A stretch of 63,750 nucleotides of DNA from Methanosarcina sp. UBA293 (GCA_002499445.1 DALS01000066.1:1-63750); one strand, 5' to 3'; positions 52,820-62,607 are shown, counted from the stretch's first letter. The notes: generated from the sequence alone by a model not told the origin. Numbers and translations: made by a program.

Positions 52820-54433
52820 ATGAAGTATATTGTAGTTACCGGTGGGGTAATGAGCGGGCTTGGAAAAGGCATTACCATTGCATCCATTGGCAGAAACCTT
52901 AAAAACAAAGGTTATAAAGTTACGGCTATCAAGATCGACCCTTACATCAATATTGATGCAGGCACCATGAGCCCCTATCAGCATGGGGAAGTCTTTGTGC
53001 TTAAGGATGGAGGTGAAGTTGACCTTGACCTTGGGAACTATGAGCGGTTCCTTGATACAGAACTTACCACGGATCATAATCTCACCACCGGCAAGATTTA
53101 CCTAGAAGTAATTTCCAAGGAAAGGAGAGGGGATTATCTAGGAAAGACCGTTCAGATTATTCCCCATGTTACAAATGAGATAAAAAACAGAATCCGGAAA
53201 GTTGCAGCTCGGAGTGGGGCTGATATCTGTCTTGTTGAAATAGGAGGGACAGTTGGAGATATTGAGAGCATGCCTTTCCTTGAGGCTGTACGTCAGATGC
53301 ACAGGGAAGAACCTCCCGAAAATATCATATTTATTCATGTGACCCTGGTTATGGAGGATCTTCAGGGTGAGCAAAAAACTAAACCTTCCCAACATTCTGT
53401 AAAAGAGCTTCGTGCCCTTGGGCTCAGTCCTGAAGTGATTGTTGCAAGGTCAAAAACTCCTCTTCAAGATAGTGCCAAAGAGAAAATTGCCCTCTTTTGT
53501 GACGTACCTCAGGAACTGGTTATCAGTGCATATGATGCCGGTGATATTTATGAAGTGCCTCTTGAGATAGAAGAACAGGGCTTGACCACCCAGCTCATGA
53601 AGCACCTGCAACTCGAGTCACGTGTTGAAAATGGTGGGTGGAAAGAAATGGTCGCAAGGATGAAAGCCACAACTGATACGGTTAAACTGGCGATCATTGG
53701 GAAATATACCAATCTTGAGGACTCTTACCTTAGCATCGTTGAAGCTGTCAAACATGGAGGAATCAATAACAAATGCAGGGTTGAAGTCAACATGGTTGAA
53801 GCCGAAATCCTGGAAGAGAACCCTGCCGAGGTTGAGAAACTGATACAGTATGATGGAATTCTTGTTCCGGGCGGTTTTGGAGAGCGAGGCACTGAAGGCA
53901 AAATGCTAGCAATCAAGTTCGCCAGAGAAAACGATATTCCGTTCCTAGGGATTTGCCTGGGCATGCAGCTTGCAGTCATCGAGTTTGCTAGAAATGTGGC
54001 TAAACTTGGAGAAGCAAACAGTACGGAATTTGATGAAGATACCCCTTACCCTGTGATTGATCTCCTGCCTGAGCAGACCGGAATTGCGGAAATAGGCGGG
54101 ACCATGCGCCTTGGAGACTATGAAGCTATCCTCAAAGAAGGCTCGATTGCCGCGCAGATCTATGGAACCAATTACATTGTCGAGCGTCACCGCCATAGAT
54201 ATGAGGTTAATCCCGAGTTCGTGGACAGGCTTCAGTCTTTTGGAATTGTTTTTTCCGGCAGAAACAAGAATAGAATGGAAATCGCCGAAATTCCTGGAAA
54301 GCGGTTCTTCTTTGGTTCCCAATTCCATCCTGAATTCAGATCAAGGCCTGGAAGACCGTCTCCCCCATTCAATGCTCTTGTCGAGGCAATGTGTAAATAC
54401 AGGAAGGAAAGAGAAGGCAAGTTAAGCCGGTAA
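52820..54433 (+). CDS. pyrG: CTP synthase
   Basis: Makes CTP from UTP, ATP and glutamine; last step of pyrimidine synthesis. It is 537 aa. The N-terminal synthetase domain has KYIVVTGGVMSGLGKGI and CLVEIGGTVGDIESMPF. The C-terminal class I glutaminase has GGFGERGTEGK, the nucleophile Cys in FLGICLGMQLAVIEFAR, and HPEF with the catalytic His/Glu (FGSQFHPEFRSRPG). ATG 52820 matches the family start. CTP is also the substrate of CarS in this window. Confidence 0.96.
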   Translation: MKYIVVTGGVMSGLGKGITIASIGRNLKNKGYKVTAIKIDPYINIDAGTMSPYQHGEVFVLKDGGEVDLDLGNYERFLDTELTTDHNLTTGKIYLEVISKERRGDYLGKTVQIIPHVTNEIKNRIRKVAARSGADICLVEIGGTVGDIESMPFLEAVRQMHREEPPENIIFIHVTLVMEDLQGEQKTKPSQHSVKELRALGLSPEVIVARSKTPLQDSAKEKIALFCDVPQELVISAYDAGDIYEVPLEIEEQGLTTQLMKHLQLESRVENGGWKEMVARMKATTDTVKLAIIGKYTNLEDSYLSIVEAVKHGGINNKCRVEVNMVEAEILEENPAEVEKLIQYDGILVPGGFGERGTEGKMLAIKFARENDIPFLGICLGMQLAVIEFARNVAKLGEANSTEFDEDTPYPVIDLLPEQTGIAEIGGTMRLGDYEAILKEGSIAAQIYGTNYIVERHRHRYEVNPEFVDRLQSFGIVFSGRNKNRMEIAEIPGKRFFFGSQFHPEFRSRPGRPSPPFNALVEAMCKYRKEREGKLSR

Positions 54434-54770
54434 AAATTATTTGAGGAAATTTACTACTTTTAATTTTCTTTCTTACTTTTTTCTTTCTTACTTTTTTCTT
54501 TCTTATTTTAATTCCCTCTCTTATAATCTTTAATCTTATATCGAATGAACTAAAACCTTTAATCTGGCTGAGTTCTCTATTAAATTATTTAATCTGGTGG
54601 GGAACTAATAAATACTTAAAAACGAAAATGCGGTTACTACTTTAAAACTAAAAATGCGACAATTGTTTTAAAAATAAAAAGGATGAATTATTGAATATCT
54701 AATAAGTCATCTAAAATTAAAAACATTTGTAGAAGTGTTATTACTTCACTAATTTATGAAGGTACACACC
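54434..54770. other. intergenic region with pyrimidine repeats
   Basis: Starts with repeated ttctttcttactttt units just after pyrG, which could act as a T-rich termination region. Remainder AT-rich; no gene. Confidence 0.45.
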
Positions 54771-54905
54771 ATGGCAATGTCTAAAAAAGATATGGAAAAG
54801 AAGAAGGTCGCTAAGAGAGAAAAAATGGAAAAACTGGAAAAGATGGCTTCTTCAGGCAGCAAGGACGCTAAAAAGAAGCTTGCAAAGGAAAAGAAGAAAA
54901 AATAA
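54771..54905 (+). CDS. 44-aa lysine-rich small protein
   Basis: A short ORF, MAMSKKDMEKKKVAKREKME, then KLEKMASSGSKDAKKKLAKE and KKKK. It is 40 percent lysine and should be mostly helical. ATG 54771 has gaaggt seven to ten bases upstream; ATG 54777 is the alternative. An isolated gene flanked by AT-rich sequence. Composition suggests nucleic-acid or ribosome binding (inference only). Confidence 0.6.
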   Translation: MAMSKKDMEKKKVAKREKMEKLEKMASSGSKDAKKKLAKEKKKK

Positions 54906-55295
54906 ATCCTTAATACAGGTTTCTTTTCTATATAACGTGTGAGAAAATCCGGGGACTATTCACCCCCAATTCCCACCAATTTTTATTTTGAGAATTCTGC
55001 AATGTTTTTGAATTGTGCAATAAATTTCTGCTAAGTTCCTTTCTAGGATCTTGACGTTCTCTATTCCGAATTCTCAGGACTGTTTTTTTCACTCTATATC
55101 ATCTCAGATTCTTTTTTGCTCTTATTATATCATCTCAGATTCTGATTTTTTAATGTAGACAGCTTAATTTAAAAATATTATTTTTATTTTTTTCAAACTT
55201 TACCATATAGATAAGAAAGACATATATTTTAAAAAGACCTTTTATCTTTTAAAATTAGGTCAATATGTATTCTTATAAGTTTTTGAGCTTACATC
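54906..55295. other. intergenic region
   Basis: AT-rich, with a short repeated segment (atatcatctcagattct) at about 55096 and 55127. No gene seen. Confidence 0.4.
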
Positions 55296-55745
55296 ATGAG
55301 TAAGATAAAGACAACCATAATTATAGCAATTGCGTGTATTGCTGCAATCCTTGGTGTTTATTATGAGTATCATAACCAGGTAAGCTATACGGATGAGGAA
55401 CTGAAGGTATTGTATCAAAAATACAATATTACAGAAAATGACCTCAAATTTGCCAGAGGGGAACTCCCAAATTATCTGGAAGGCACAATTTTCCAAAATA
55501 ACTCCAGATTGCTGGTCACTGAGACAGGCGAGCCTCCAGAAGGTTTGAAAGAAGGTGTGGATTATGATATGGTGATGAGCGAACAGGAAATGTCAAGAAT
55601 TATAAAGGAGGCAGAGACAGCTTATATTGAAAAATATGGGGTAGATCCGGCAAATCCCAAACTTGATAGTTATAATGGCTATCTTCTCCCTAAAGAAGAA
55701 GTAGATAGACTTATGTTTCTTAATTTAATCACATTAAAAGAATAA
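55296..55745 (+). CDS. hypothetical membrane-anchored protein (149 aa)
   Basis: One N-terminal membrane helix (KTTIIIAIACIAAILGVYY), then an acidic soluble domain with DEELKVLYQKYNITENDLKF and EKYGVDPANPKLDSYNGY. No family recognised. ATG 55296 lacks a clear ribosome-binding site, so the transcript may be leaderless. It lies 85 bp upstream of the HEAT-repeat gene on the same strand. Confidence 0.65.
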   Translation: MSKIKTTIIIAIACIAAILGVYYEYHNQVSYTDEELKVLYQKYNITENDLKFARGELPNYLEGTIFQNNSRLLVTETGEPPEGLKEGVDYDMVMSEQEMSRIIKEAETAYIEKYGVDPANPKLDSYNGYLLPKEEVDRLMFLNLITLKE

Positions 55746-55830
55746 AACAACTTATTTTGTTTAGCTTCATCCAGACTGTAATTCAAACTTTAGGACTTTT
55801 GAATTTTGAATAAATGAATCAAGTGATCAT

Positions 55831-57093
55831 ATGGGTGTTGGGAAATCTAAAATTCCTTTATTGATAGCTGTTGTGTTTTCTGCGCTGGTATTTATCCAGT
55901 TATCTCCATCTTCCGGAGTTTACATAGCCAGCGCAGTTTCAGATGAGCAGGAGATCGAGGCTTTAATCCAGGATCTTAATGCTTCGAATGTGAGTGTTAA
56001 AGCAGATTCTGTAAAAACCCTGGTCGAAATCGGGGAACCCGCAGTTGAACCTTTAATTCAGGTACTTGGAGCAGAAGATCCGGATATCAGGGAAAATGCG
56101 GCTGCAACTCTCGGCAAAATAAAGGATGAGAGAGCTGTGCAGCCGCTGATTAAACTGTTGACGGATGAAGAATGGGAAGTTGAAAAAGGAGCTACTGATG
56201 CCCTTATTGCAATCGGAGAACCTGCCGTAGAACCTCTAATTGAGATTTTACAGGACAAAAACGAAGATGTTTATCTCCAGATGAAGGTTGTTGCTGTTCT
56301 TGCTGGAATCAAAGATGAAAGAGCAATCCAGCCCATGATTCAGGCACTCAAAGAAAAACCGGAGCTTCAAGCAGATCTGGGCTATAACCTTGGTCTGATG
56401 GGTGAACCAGCAGTAGAGCCCTTAATCCAAGTCCTTGGTGAAGAAGATTCCAGTGTCCGGGTGCGTGCAGCTGAGGCTCTTGGTAGAATTAGAGACAAGC
56501 GTGCAGTTGAGCCTCTTAAAGTTGCTCTAAATGACGAAGATGAAACAGTTCGCGTGTTTGCAAAACTGGGGCTTAAAAGCATTGAAGCTCAACACGAAAA
56601 TCAGTTAATCATAACTTACGGAAAAGAACGTGAGTTCTATATTGAAGACCAGAGGCGAGAATGGTATGACCAACTCCATACAATCTGCACCCTAGCAAGA
56701 AACAATATGGAGCCTTATACTTATCCCGCGGGGTCGGTTATAAGCTATGGCTGGAGCATTGAAAACCGTATAGGAGTAGGAATTCTGGAAGGCTCGGAAG
56801 TTAACAATTCGACTCTTGATGATATTTATTATGTATTTGACAGAGCAGGAAAAGAGATTGGAGTTGCCGATGTGCCTGTTGTATTCCTCTATGAAGAATT
56901 TCCTGTAGATGATATCTTACCGGTAGCAGCAGAAGATATAGAAAAAACCGAAGAACCAGCAGGAGTTGAAGAAACTAATAAAACTGAAGGATCGACGGAA
57001 GATGCAAGAAAACCCGTGAATATTTCTGGTCTCGGGACAATATTCACTTTGTCAGGAGTATTGATTTCAGCCCGCATTGTAAACAGGCAATGA
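55831..57093 (+). CDS. exported HEAT-repeat protein
   Basis: A 420-residue protein. The N-terminal signal helix (10-36) is followed by five to six HEAT/PBS-lyase repeats (LVEIGEPAVEPLIQVLGAED, NAAATLGKIKDERAVQPLI, ALGRIRDKRAVEPLKVAL; about 40-250). A globular region of unknown family follows (FYIEDQRREWYDQLHTICTL...), then an acidic Thr/Glu linker, and a final hydrophobic segment ISGLGTIFTLSGVLISARIV with basic end. The tail resembles an archaeosortase-type anchor but lacks a clear PGF motif. It probably sits outside the cell and binds other proteins. Confidence 0.75.
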   Translation: MGVGKSKIPLLIAVVFSALVFIQLSPSSGVYIASAVSDEQEIEALIQDLNASNVSVKADSVKTLVEIGEPAVEPLIQVLGAEDPDIRENAAATLGKIKDERAVQPLIKLLTDEEWEVEKGATDALIAIGEPAVEPLIEILQDKNEDVYLQMKVVAVLAGIKDERAIQPMIQALKEKPELQADLGYNLGLMGEPAVEPLIQVLGEEDSSVRVRAAEALGRIRDKRAVEPLKVALNDEDETVRVFAKLGLKSIEAQHENQLIITYGKEREFYIEDQRREWYDQLHTICTLARNNMEPYTYPAGSVISYGWSIENRIGVGILEGSEVNNSTLDDIYYVFDRAGKEIGVADVPVVFLYEEFPVDDILPVAAEDIEKTEEPAGVEETNKTEGSTEDARKPVNISGLGTIFTLSGVLISARIVNRQ

Positions 57094-57379
57094 TTTGAAT
57101 GCGATTCAAATCTTCTGGTAAGGGTTTTTTAAGAATAGCATCCACTCAAACAGAAATTTTTGATATTATTGTGGACTATATGATCAAGTTTCCCATTTTT
57201 ATGAACAACCTCAAGGTAATCTGTGAGGTCAACAACAAGGGGTTCGGAGGTTTTTTCTGGAATAGCAGTTCCAGAAATCCCATATTTTAAAATATCTTGG
57301 CTCCAAAGGATATTTCCGGAAGGCAGAGGTCGATTCTGCAATTTACCTCTTAGTCAGAGGAAAAATCTAATATATTAAT
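57094..57379. other. intergenic region
   Basis: Short overlapping frames exist on both strands (57099-57290, 57129-57341) but none has a ribosome-binding site or known motif. No gene called. Confidence 0.35.
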
Positions 57380-57404
57380 TAGCCTAACTAATTAGTTTAA
57401 CTAA
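57379..57404. promoter_or_regulatory. MarR operator candidate: two 13-bp tandem units
   Basis: TTAGCCTAACTAA followed directly by TTAGTTTAACTAA, each nearly palindromic; the junction forms a perfect palindrome actaattagt (57387-57396). It lies 35 bp upstream of the marR ATG, overlapping the expected promoter/transcription start. Likely autoregulated by the MarR protein. Confidence 0.55.
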
Positions 57405-57438
57405 TAAGTTCTACTAATCTCGTTTATGAGGCACAAAA

Positions 57439-57867
57439 ATGGCGATCTCTCAACTTTTTGAAAAAATTAACCAGCAATATCAAAAATTCTTAAAGGAATA
57501 TGAATTCTCAGATGAGTACAGTGAGATAAGCCTGAATGCCTACCTCTACCTCAGAAAGATTTATTCTCTGGGCAACCCTACAATGTCCGAGCTGGCAAAG
57601 GCTATGGAGGTTAGCAAGCCTTCTTCCAGCAACATGGTCTCAAAAATGGCGGAAAAAGGCATGGTTGAAACAAGGGCTTCTCCAAAAGACGGAAGGGTTT
57701 GCTTGCTAGAGCTTACGGATAAAGGGAAGAAGGTAGTTGAGATCGAAAACGGGGCTGACATGAAGTTTTTCGAAAAGGTCCGGGAAATTCTGGATGAAGA
57801 AGAACTTGAGGTTCTTGAGAAGATCTTTGGGAAAATCGCTGCCGGGCTTGAAGAGGAAAAAGTATGA
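57439..57867 (+). CDS. MarR-family transcriptional regulator
   Basis: A 142-residue winged-helix protein: LNAYLYLRKIYSLGNPTMSE, recognition helix VSKPSSSNMVSKMAEKGMVE, and the wing RASPKDGRVCLLELTDKGKK. MarR proteins repress efflux genes and release on binding drugs or oxidants. Its TGA overlaps the ATG of the MATE gene (ATGA), so they are co-translated. An inverted/tandem repeat operator lies just upstream. Confidence 0.93.
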   Translation: MAISQLFEKINQQYQKFLKEYEFSDEYSEISLNAYLYLRKIYSLGNPTMSELAKAMEVSKPSSSNMVSKMAEKGMVETRASPKDGRVCLLELTDKGKKVVEIENGADMKFFEKVREILDEEELEVLEKIFGKIAAGLEEEKV

Positions 57868-59243
57868 CCAATGAACTGGAAATGAAGTCTGAAAGCATTG
57901 GGAAGCTTTTTCTGAAATTCGTTTTCCCGGCAACTATCGGGTTGATTGTTGCGGGAATTCAGGGGGTCATTGACGGTTTCTTTATAGGAAATGCTATAGG
58001 AAGCCAGGGGCTTGCAGGGGTGACTCTTGCATTTCCTTCACTTATAGCCATAGTTGCAGTAGGACATATGATCGGGATCGGGACTTCAAGCCTTGTGGCT
58101 CTAGCCCGTGGAAGAGGCGATCTTAAGGAGGCCTTCAGGCTTGTACATAATGCTTTTCCCCTGCTCTTACTTGCAGGAATAGGGCTTACTGCCTTCGGGC
58201 TGGTGTTCTCGGACTCTTATCTCCGTCTTTTGGGAGCTTCCGGCTCGGTCTTTGCTATGGCAAATGATTACCTCAGAGTCCTATTTGCAGGTTCGATATT
58301 CCTGCTTTTGGCCATTGCCCTTGACCCCATTGTACGAAACGACGGAAAACCAGGACTTGCCATGATATGTCTAGCTGCGGGGGTTTTCGTAAATGTCGTT
58401 CTTGACTACCTCTTTATCATGCGGATGGGAATGGGGATTACCGGAGCTGCCATAGCTACAGTAATTGCTTTTTCCTTATCCGGGATACTGCTATCACTTT
58501 ACCTCTTCAGCGGAAGGGCTGGGCTGAGGCTAAAACCCAGATCATTCTGTCTAAAATCGGAAGAAGTTTCTAGGATTATGAAGGTAGGCCTCCCCTCTTT
58601 TGCAATGCAATTTTCAACCTTCTTCATACTCTTTGGAAATAATTATATGATGCTTAAATACGGCTCGGAACTTGCGGTTTCAGGCTATGGTATTATAGGT
58701 TATGCCTTCTCGATCTTCTCCCTGATCTTTGAAGGAATTGCAGTTGGCACTCAGCCTATTATTGGTTTTAATTATGGGGCCCGCTGTTATTCTCGGGTTG
58801 CCCTGACCTTGAAAATGGCTATCATCTCCTGCCTTGGGACTGGAGTGGTCGGTTTCCTTCTCCTCTCTACGTTTCCGGAACAGATTATTCGTATCTTCAA
58901 CCCGGATAGCTCTGAACTCCTGGAAATTACCCTTAACGGTATGGAGATTTTCATGTTTTCCCTCCTTGCCCAGGGGACGGTTATGCTGGGTTCAGTGTAT
59001 TTCCAATCCATAAATAGGGTCAGGTTCGCTCTTTTTATCCAGCTAGGAAAAGTTTTCCTCTTCCTCCTACCCCTGATCTGGATTTTGCCCTCCTTTATGG
59101 GCCTTAATGGAGTCTGGCTTGCAACCCCAGCTGCGGAATTCCTGATGCTTCTGATCGTACTAGGCTTGTTATGGAGAGAATTTGGTTTTCTCAAGAATGA
59201 AAGATCAAAGACCTCTGCTGTATTGTTGACCACCAACGACTAA
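57864..59243 (+). CDS. MATE-family efflux transporter
   Basis: A 459-residue integral membrane protein with twelve helices. It has the MATE N-terminus SIGKLFLKFVFPATIGLIVA, the duplicated GxxNxxxDxxF-like FVNVVLDYLFIMRMGMGITG, and GTQPIIGFNYGAR in the second half. MATE proteins expel organic cations using Na+ or H+. It is translationally coupled to marR. Confidence 0.92.
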   Translation: MTNELEMKSESIGKLFLKFVFPATIGLIVAGIQGVIDGFFIGNAIGSQGLAGVTLAFPSLIAIVAVGHMIGIGTSSLVALARGRGDLKEAFRLVHNAFPLLLLAGIGLTAFGLVFSDSYLRLLGASGSVFAMANDYLRVLFAGSIFLLLAIALDPIVRNDGKPGLAMICLAAGVFVNVVLDYLFIMRMGMGITGAAIATVIAFSLSGILLSLYLFSGRAGLRLKPRSFCLKSEEVSRIMKVGLPSFAMQFSTFFILFGNNYMMLKYGSELAVSGYGIIGYAFSIFSLIFEGIAVGTQPIIGFNYGARCYSRVALTLKMAIISCLGTGVVGFLLLSTFPEQIIRIFNPDSSELLEITLNGMEIFMFSLLAQGTVMLGSVYFQSINRVRFALFIQLGKVFLFLLPLIWILPSFMGLNGVWLATPAAEFLMLLIVLGLLWREFGFLKNERSKTSAVLLTTND

Positions 59244-59371
59244 ACTGGATTACTATGCCAGCACTGCAGTCAGAATTCTCTACAATGAAATTCAAGAACC
59301 TGAGCATCAAGGGGGCAAAAAACACCCACCCTTTTCCGAGATCTTCAGCAATCCGGCTTATTGAGTTCTTT

Positions 59372-60688
59372 TTAACTCATCTGCAGAGGATCTACCTTCA
59401 TGTACTCTCGGAGTATGGTTGTTGCATAACTTCCCTTAGGAAGCATGAATTCCAGAATTGTTTTTGACTTCCCAGGGTTTAGCTCATCCTCTCCAACTTC
59501 AAACTTTGGTTCAACCTGAAGGAGGATTTCTCGTCTTATGCCTTTTGAACTCATCTCTGGAATTTCTTCTATATTGAAACCTTGCAGAGGGACTTTATGT
59601 TCTTCGAGAACTGCCTGCTCAATCTCTCCAGGAATACCTGAAGCAAATTCTGTATTATAGCCCGGAAGGGGAGCGGTTATGAAGGCTCGGTTTCTTTTAA
59701 TCAGGCGATTCATAGCAGTTACGGTATCTGCTTCCACTTTTTCGGTTTTTGAAGAATCTGGCAGGCCAAATTCATTCTTAAAACAGACAATATCTCCTTC
59801 TACAGCCAGGTTTAAAAGAAGGCCTTTTTCGATCCTCCGGCACAGGATCATGTTATATATATAAGACTGGTAACCGTGTACGAACATCCTGTAGAGGTTT
59901 TTCGGGAGAACCAGAAAAGCACCTGCAAAGTCGTAAGGGTTTGCTATCAGATGGTTCATCATAGCCCTTTCATGCCCAAGGTAGAGAGGATATGTTTTCA
60001 AACCTTCCTTAAAATCACGAGTCTCTTTAACAAACTGGCGGACTTCTTTTGTTTCTTCAGGTTCATCAGGGAAGGGTTCGGCAATATAGAGCAGGGCAGC
60101 TTTTTCGAAATCTCCTTCAACAATTGCTTTTCCTACCAGGTGAGTTACAGGACGTATCGAGCCAAAACGCTGTACCCCAAAAAAGTTCGGGACTCCGCTC
60201 TGAGCCAGGATCTCGTTTGTAGTCTTTTCGAGCAGTTTGTTTGTTTCCTCAGGTGAATAGTCTATGTTCCGGATAGTAATTATGAAATCGTTTCCCCAGA
60301 GATCTCCAAGTTCTACGGATTTCCTGGAGCGTCCAAGGACTTTTAGCTCTATGTCTTTTAAGCGAATTTTTTCAATTTCAGAGGCGTCAATATCAAAAAT
60401 ACTGATTTTTTGAGTGGTAAGTGCACGTCTGTCTTTTGTGCCTGCAACGTTGATTCGCTTCTGGCTTATTTGAAGGGTTCTTGCGAGAGTCCTGGTCAGG
60501 TGATGAGTATCCCAGTTGCGTTTTGTTAGCTCGAGAATAAGGTATTTTCCTTCCTTTCCTTCATCCCGGTTAGTAATTTCTTTAACAATAAAATCTTCCA
60601 CTTCCTGGCGAAGGTGTCCTCCGAGGCCGTCGGTGTCCGTGGAGTAAAGGTTTATTCCGATCTGTTTTTCTATTTCCGGAACTTGCAT
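59372..60688 (-). CDS. truD: tRNA pseudouridine synthase TruD
   Basis: Forms pseudouridine-13 in tRNA. It is 438 aa, the long archaeal form. The family start is QEVEDFIVKEI; the catalytic Asp is in NVAGTKDRRALTTQ; the conserved FFGVQRFGSIRPVTHLVGKA and YRMFVHGYQSYIYNMIL are present. Start ATG 60688. It is separated by 41 bp from the upstream transglutaminase-like gene on the same strand. Confidence 0.95.
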   Translation of the reverse strand: MQVPEIEKQIGINLYSTDTDGLGGHLRQEVEDFIVKEITNRDEGKEGKYLILELTKRNWDTHHLTRTLARTLQISQKRINVAGTKDRRALTTQKISIFDIDASEIEKIRLKDIELKVLGRSRKSVELGDLWGNDFIITIRNIDYSPEETNKLLEKTTNEILAQSGVPNFFGVQRFGSIRPVTHLVGKAIVEGDFEKAALLYIAEPFPDEPEETKEVRQFVKETRDFKEGLKTYPLYLGHERAMMNHLIANPYDFAGAFLVLPKNLYRMFVHGYQSYIYNMILCRRIEKGLLLNLAVEGDIVCFKNEFGLPDSSKTEKVEADTVTAMNRLIKRNRAFITAPLPGYNTEFASGIPGEIEQAVLEEHKVPLQGFNIEEIPEMSSKGIRREILLQVEPKFEVGEDELNPGKSKTILEFMLPKGSYATTILREYMKVDPLQMS

Positions 60689-60729
60689 GAGTTAAAAACA
60701 CTCCTCTTTTATACATATCTAGTGAAAAA

Positions 60730-61971
60730 TTATAAAGGCCATCTTGGGTTGATATCGATAACTCTTACCTGGCTTGTATTTACGAAGGTCCAGCTTCTGT
60801 AAGTTTCGTTTCCTTCAGCTGCCTTAACTTTTACCTGGGCCGTTCTTCCGGGAAGCCCGCCTGCATAAAGGCTTGATGTCGGGTCAAGCATTAACCAGGA
60901 ACCGTATTTATCAGTCAGGTAATTTACATCAACGTCTCCGTAATAAGCCCTGACTCCTTTAACTGTAGCTTCTGCCGCATCCGTTCCATTACCTATATAA
61001 ACCGCTGTAAAGGCATGATTATTGGTCAAATAGATACGGGTTGTGCCTCCCACAGCCTCGAGCATGGATGAGAGAAGGATTGCCTGGTCTTCACAGTCTC
61101 CGGCTCTTATTTTCAGAGTAACGTTTGCAGGCTCCCAGATATCGTTACATCTTGGATCGCTGACATATTCAATTTTCTCTTTTACCATGTCAAAGAGGGC
61201 ACAGACCTGATAGATGTTATATGCTCCTGGATATGAGCGAGCCACTTCGGCTGCTTTACTCCTTACACTAGGTTCGGCTGGTTCCACAAGTTGGTTTATG
61301 GTCTCGAAGTAAGGAACAGGATTGTATCTGTACTTTGGAGCCGATTTTTCCGGCATTGGATTCAGGTCTACTCTGAAGTTTTTCAGGGAATAGGGTTCGT
61401 ATTCGTGCCATTTTCCTTCCGAAGTTGAAGCAAGCAGCCAGAGGATAAGATTGAGATTGGCTTCTTCTTCTTCAGGGATCTGGAATGAGATTACTCCGAG
61501 ATTCTTTTCTTCTTGTGGGAGAATCAGAACTCCACAGTCCTCTGAATAAATCCGGCTTTTAGAGGCATTGACTGAAACCCCAAATTTGTCAATAAAGATT
61601 GGGTTTCGCCCTTCGTTTTTGATGCGGATTTTCATATAACCCACTCCTCCCTGGAATAACTCCGATGTCTGATAGTTGCTGCTCAGGGAAAAACCAGGCT
61701 GCAATGGAGTTCTCATAATAGGAGTGGATCCAATCTTCTTGGGAAAATATGTGGGTATTGCCGGTGAGGTAAATAGAGCAGGCTCAGGTGTATAGGCACT
61801 TTCATCGCTTCTGGAGTTCAGTCCTGAGGAGATATAATCTGTTACCTCATTTTTAAAATTCTCAATAGAATCTGAAGACAGTACTCCGGTAAATACAGCG
61901 AGCACGAGGCATATGCATAAAGTAGCAATTATTGAGATTGCCTCTTTTCTTGAATCCTTTGAATCCCTAAT
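60730..61971 (-). CDS. exported transglutaminase-like protein with apparent ATT start
   Basis: An extracytoplasmic protein with a C-terminal transglutaminase/protease-like fold: Cys in RAGDCEDQAILLSSML, His in TNNHAFTAVYI and Asp in SWLMLDPTSS. Residues 90-190 form an Ig-like beta domain. The first canonical codon is GTG 61905, which would cut the signal helix. The frame upstream reads RDSKDSRKEAISIIATLCIC and is a perfect basic-plus-hydrophobic signal. At 61971 the codon is ATT, placed exactly five bases after aggagg (minus strand, 61982-61977). Initiation at AUU is the simplest reading; 413 aa result. Confidence 0.8.
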   Translation of the reverse strand: MRDSKDSRKEAISIIATLCICLVLAVFTGVLSSDSIENFKNEVTDYISSGLNSRSDESAYTPEPALFTSPAIPTYFPKKIGSTPIMRTPLQPGFSLSSNYQTSELFQGGVGYMKIRIKNEGRNPIFIDKFGVSVNASKSRIYSEDCGVLILPQEEKNLGVISFQIPEEEEANLNLILWLLASTSEGKWHEYEPYSLKNFRVDLNPMPEKSAPKYRYNPVPYFETINQLVEPAEPSVRSKAAEVARSYPGAYNIYQVCALFDMVKEKIEYVSDPRCNDIWEPANVTLKIRAGDCEDQAILLSSMLEAVGGTTRIYLTNNHAFTAVYIGNGTDAAEATVKGVRAYYGDVDVNYLTDKYGSWLMLDPTSSLYAGGLPGRTAQVKVKAAEGNETYRSWTFVNTSQVRVIDINPRWPL

Positions 61972-62101
61972 AATGCCCTCCTGAATCGAAGACAGGCAGA
62001 ACCTCTTCCCTGATCGCAGGAGCTATCTATTATATCGATAGCCTCTTCTTGGTTTAATTTTTGTGCAGTTTTTATAGGCCTGATTTTCAGGTCTCTAGCA
62101 C

Positions 62102-62449
62102 TTAAACAAGTTTAAGGTCCCGCGTAACTTTATCTATAAGCTCTTCCTTTGCTGGCCCTATCCCAAGGACTGTAACTGTTCCAGGCTGAATTTCTGTAAG
62201 TCCCGCATCTTGTATAAGAGCGGTAGGAAGTCCTTCCCTTCTTGCCTTTTCTTTAAGCTCGTAAAGATCTTTAAGGGTAGGGACTCTCAGAACGACTTTT
62301 TTTTGCCCACCTGTTTTCCACCTTTCAAGATCGCTTTTGCTTGCCCATTCGGCAGCAGAAATTGCAGCATGAGCTACCTGTACTGCAAACTTGCCTTTAG
62401 AAAGCTTCAGATCGTCCCTGGTAACTATACATTGTTTATATTCACTCAT
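62102..62449 (-). CDS. pth2: peptidyl-tRNA hydrolase 2
   Basis: Recycles peptidyl-tRNA by cleaving the ester bond. A 115-residue archaeal/eukaryotic Pth2: YKQCIVTRDDLKLSKGKFAV, QVAHAAISAAEWA, GLPTALIQDAGLTEIQPGTV and VLGIGPA are all family hallmarks. Start ATG 62449, with ggatgag-like sequence upstream. Monocistronic. Confidence 0.96.
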   Translation of the reverse strand: MSEYKQCIVTRDDLKLSKGKFAVQVAHAAISAAEWASKSDLERWKTGGQKKVVLRVPTLKDLYELKEKARREGLPTALIQDAGLTEIQPGTVTVLGIGPAKEELIDKVTRDLKLV

Positions 62450-62607
62450 CCTTTGCCTCGGGCCTATTCAAGGTCCATCTATTTCTTAAATGTTTTTAAT
62501 AAAGGTATCTGAGTCTGCTTTCTACCTAGGTATTTAAACCGTTTGATGTAAAGTTAAGATGTTATTTGATATGTTTCGTATTATGGTTAATATCACTTAT
62601 AAATGTT

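Noticed and set aside
57099..57341. Opposing short ORFs between the HEAT gene and marR
   Set aside because: Neither has a start signal or recognisable motif; treated as chance frames.
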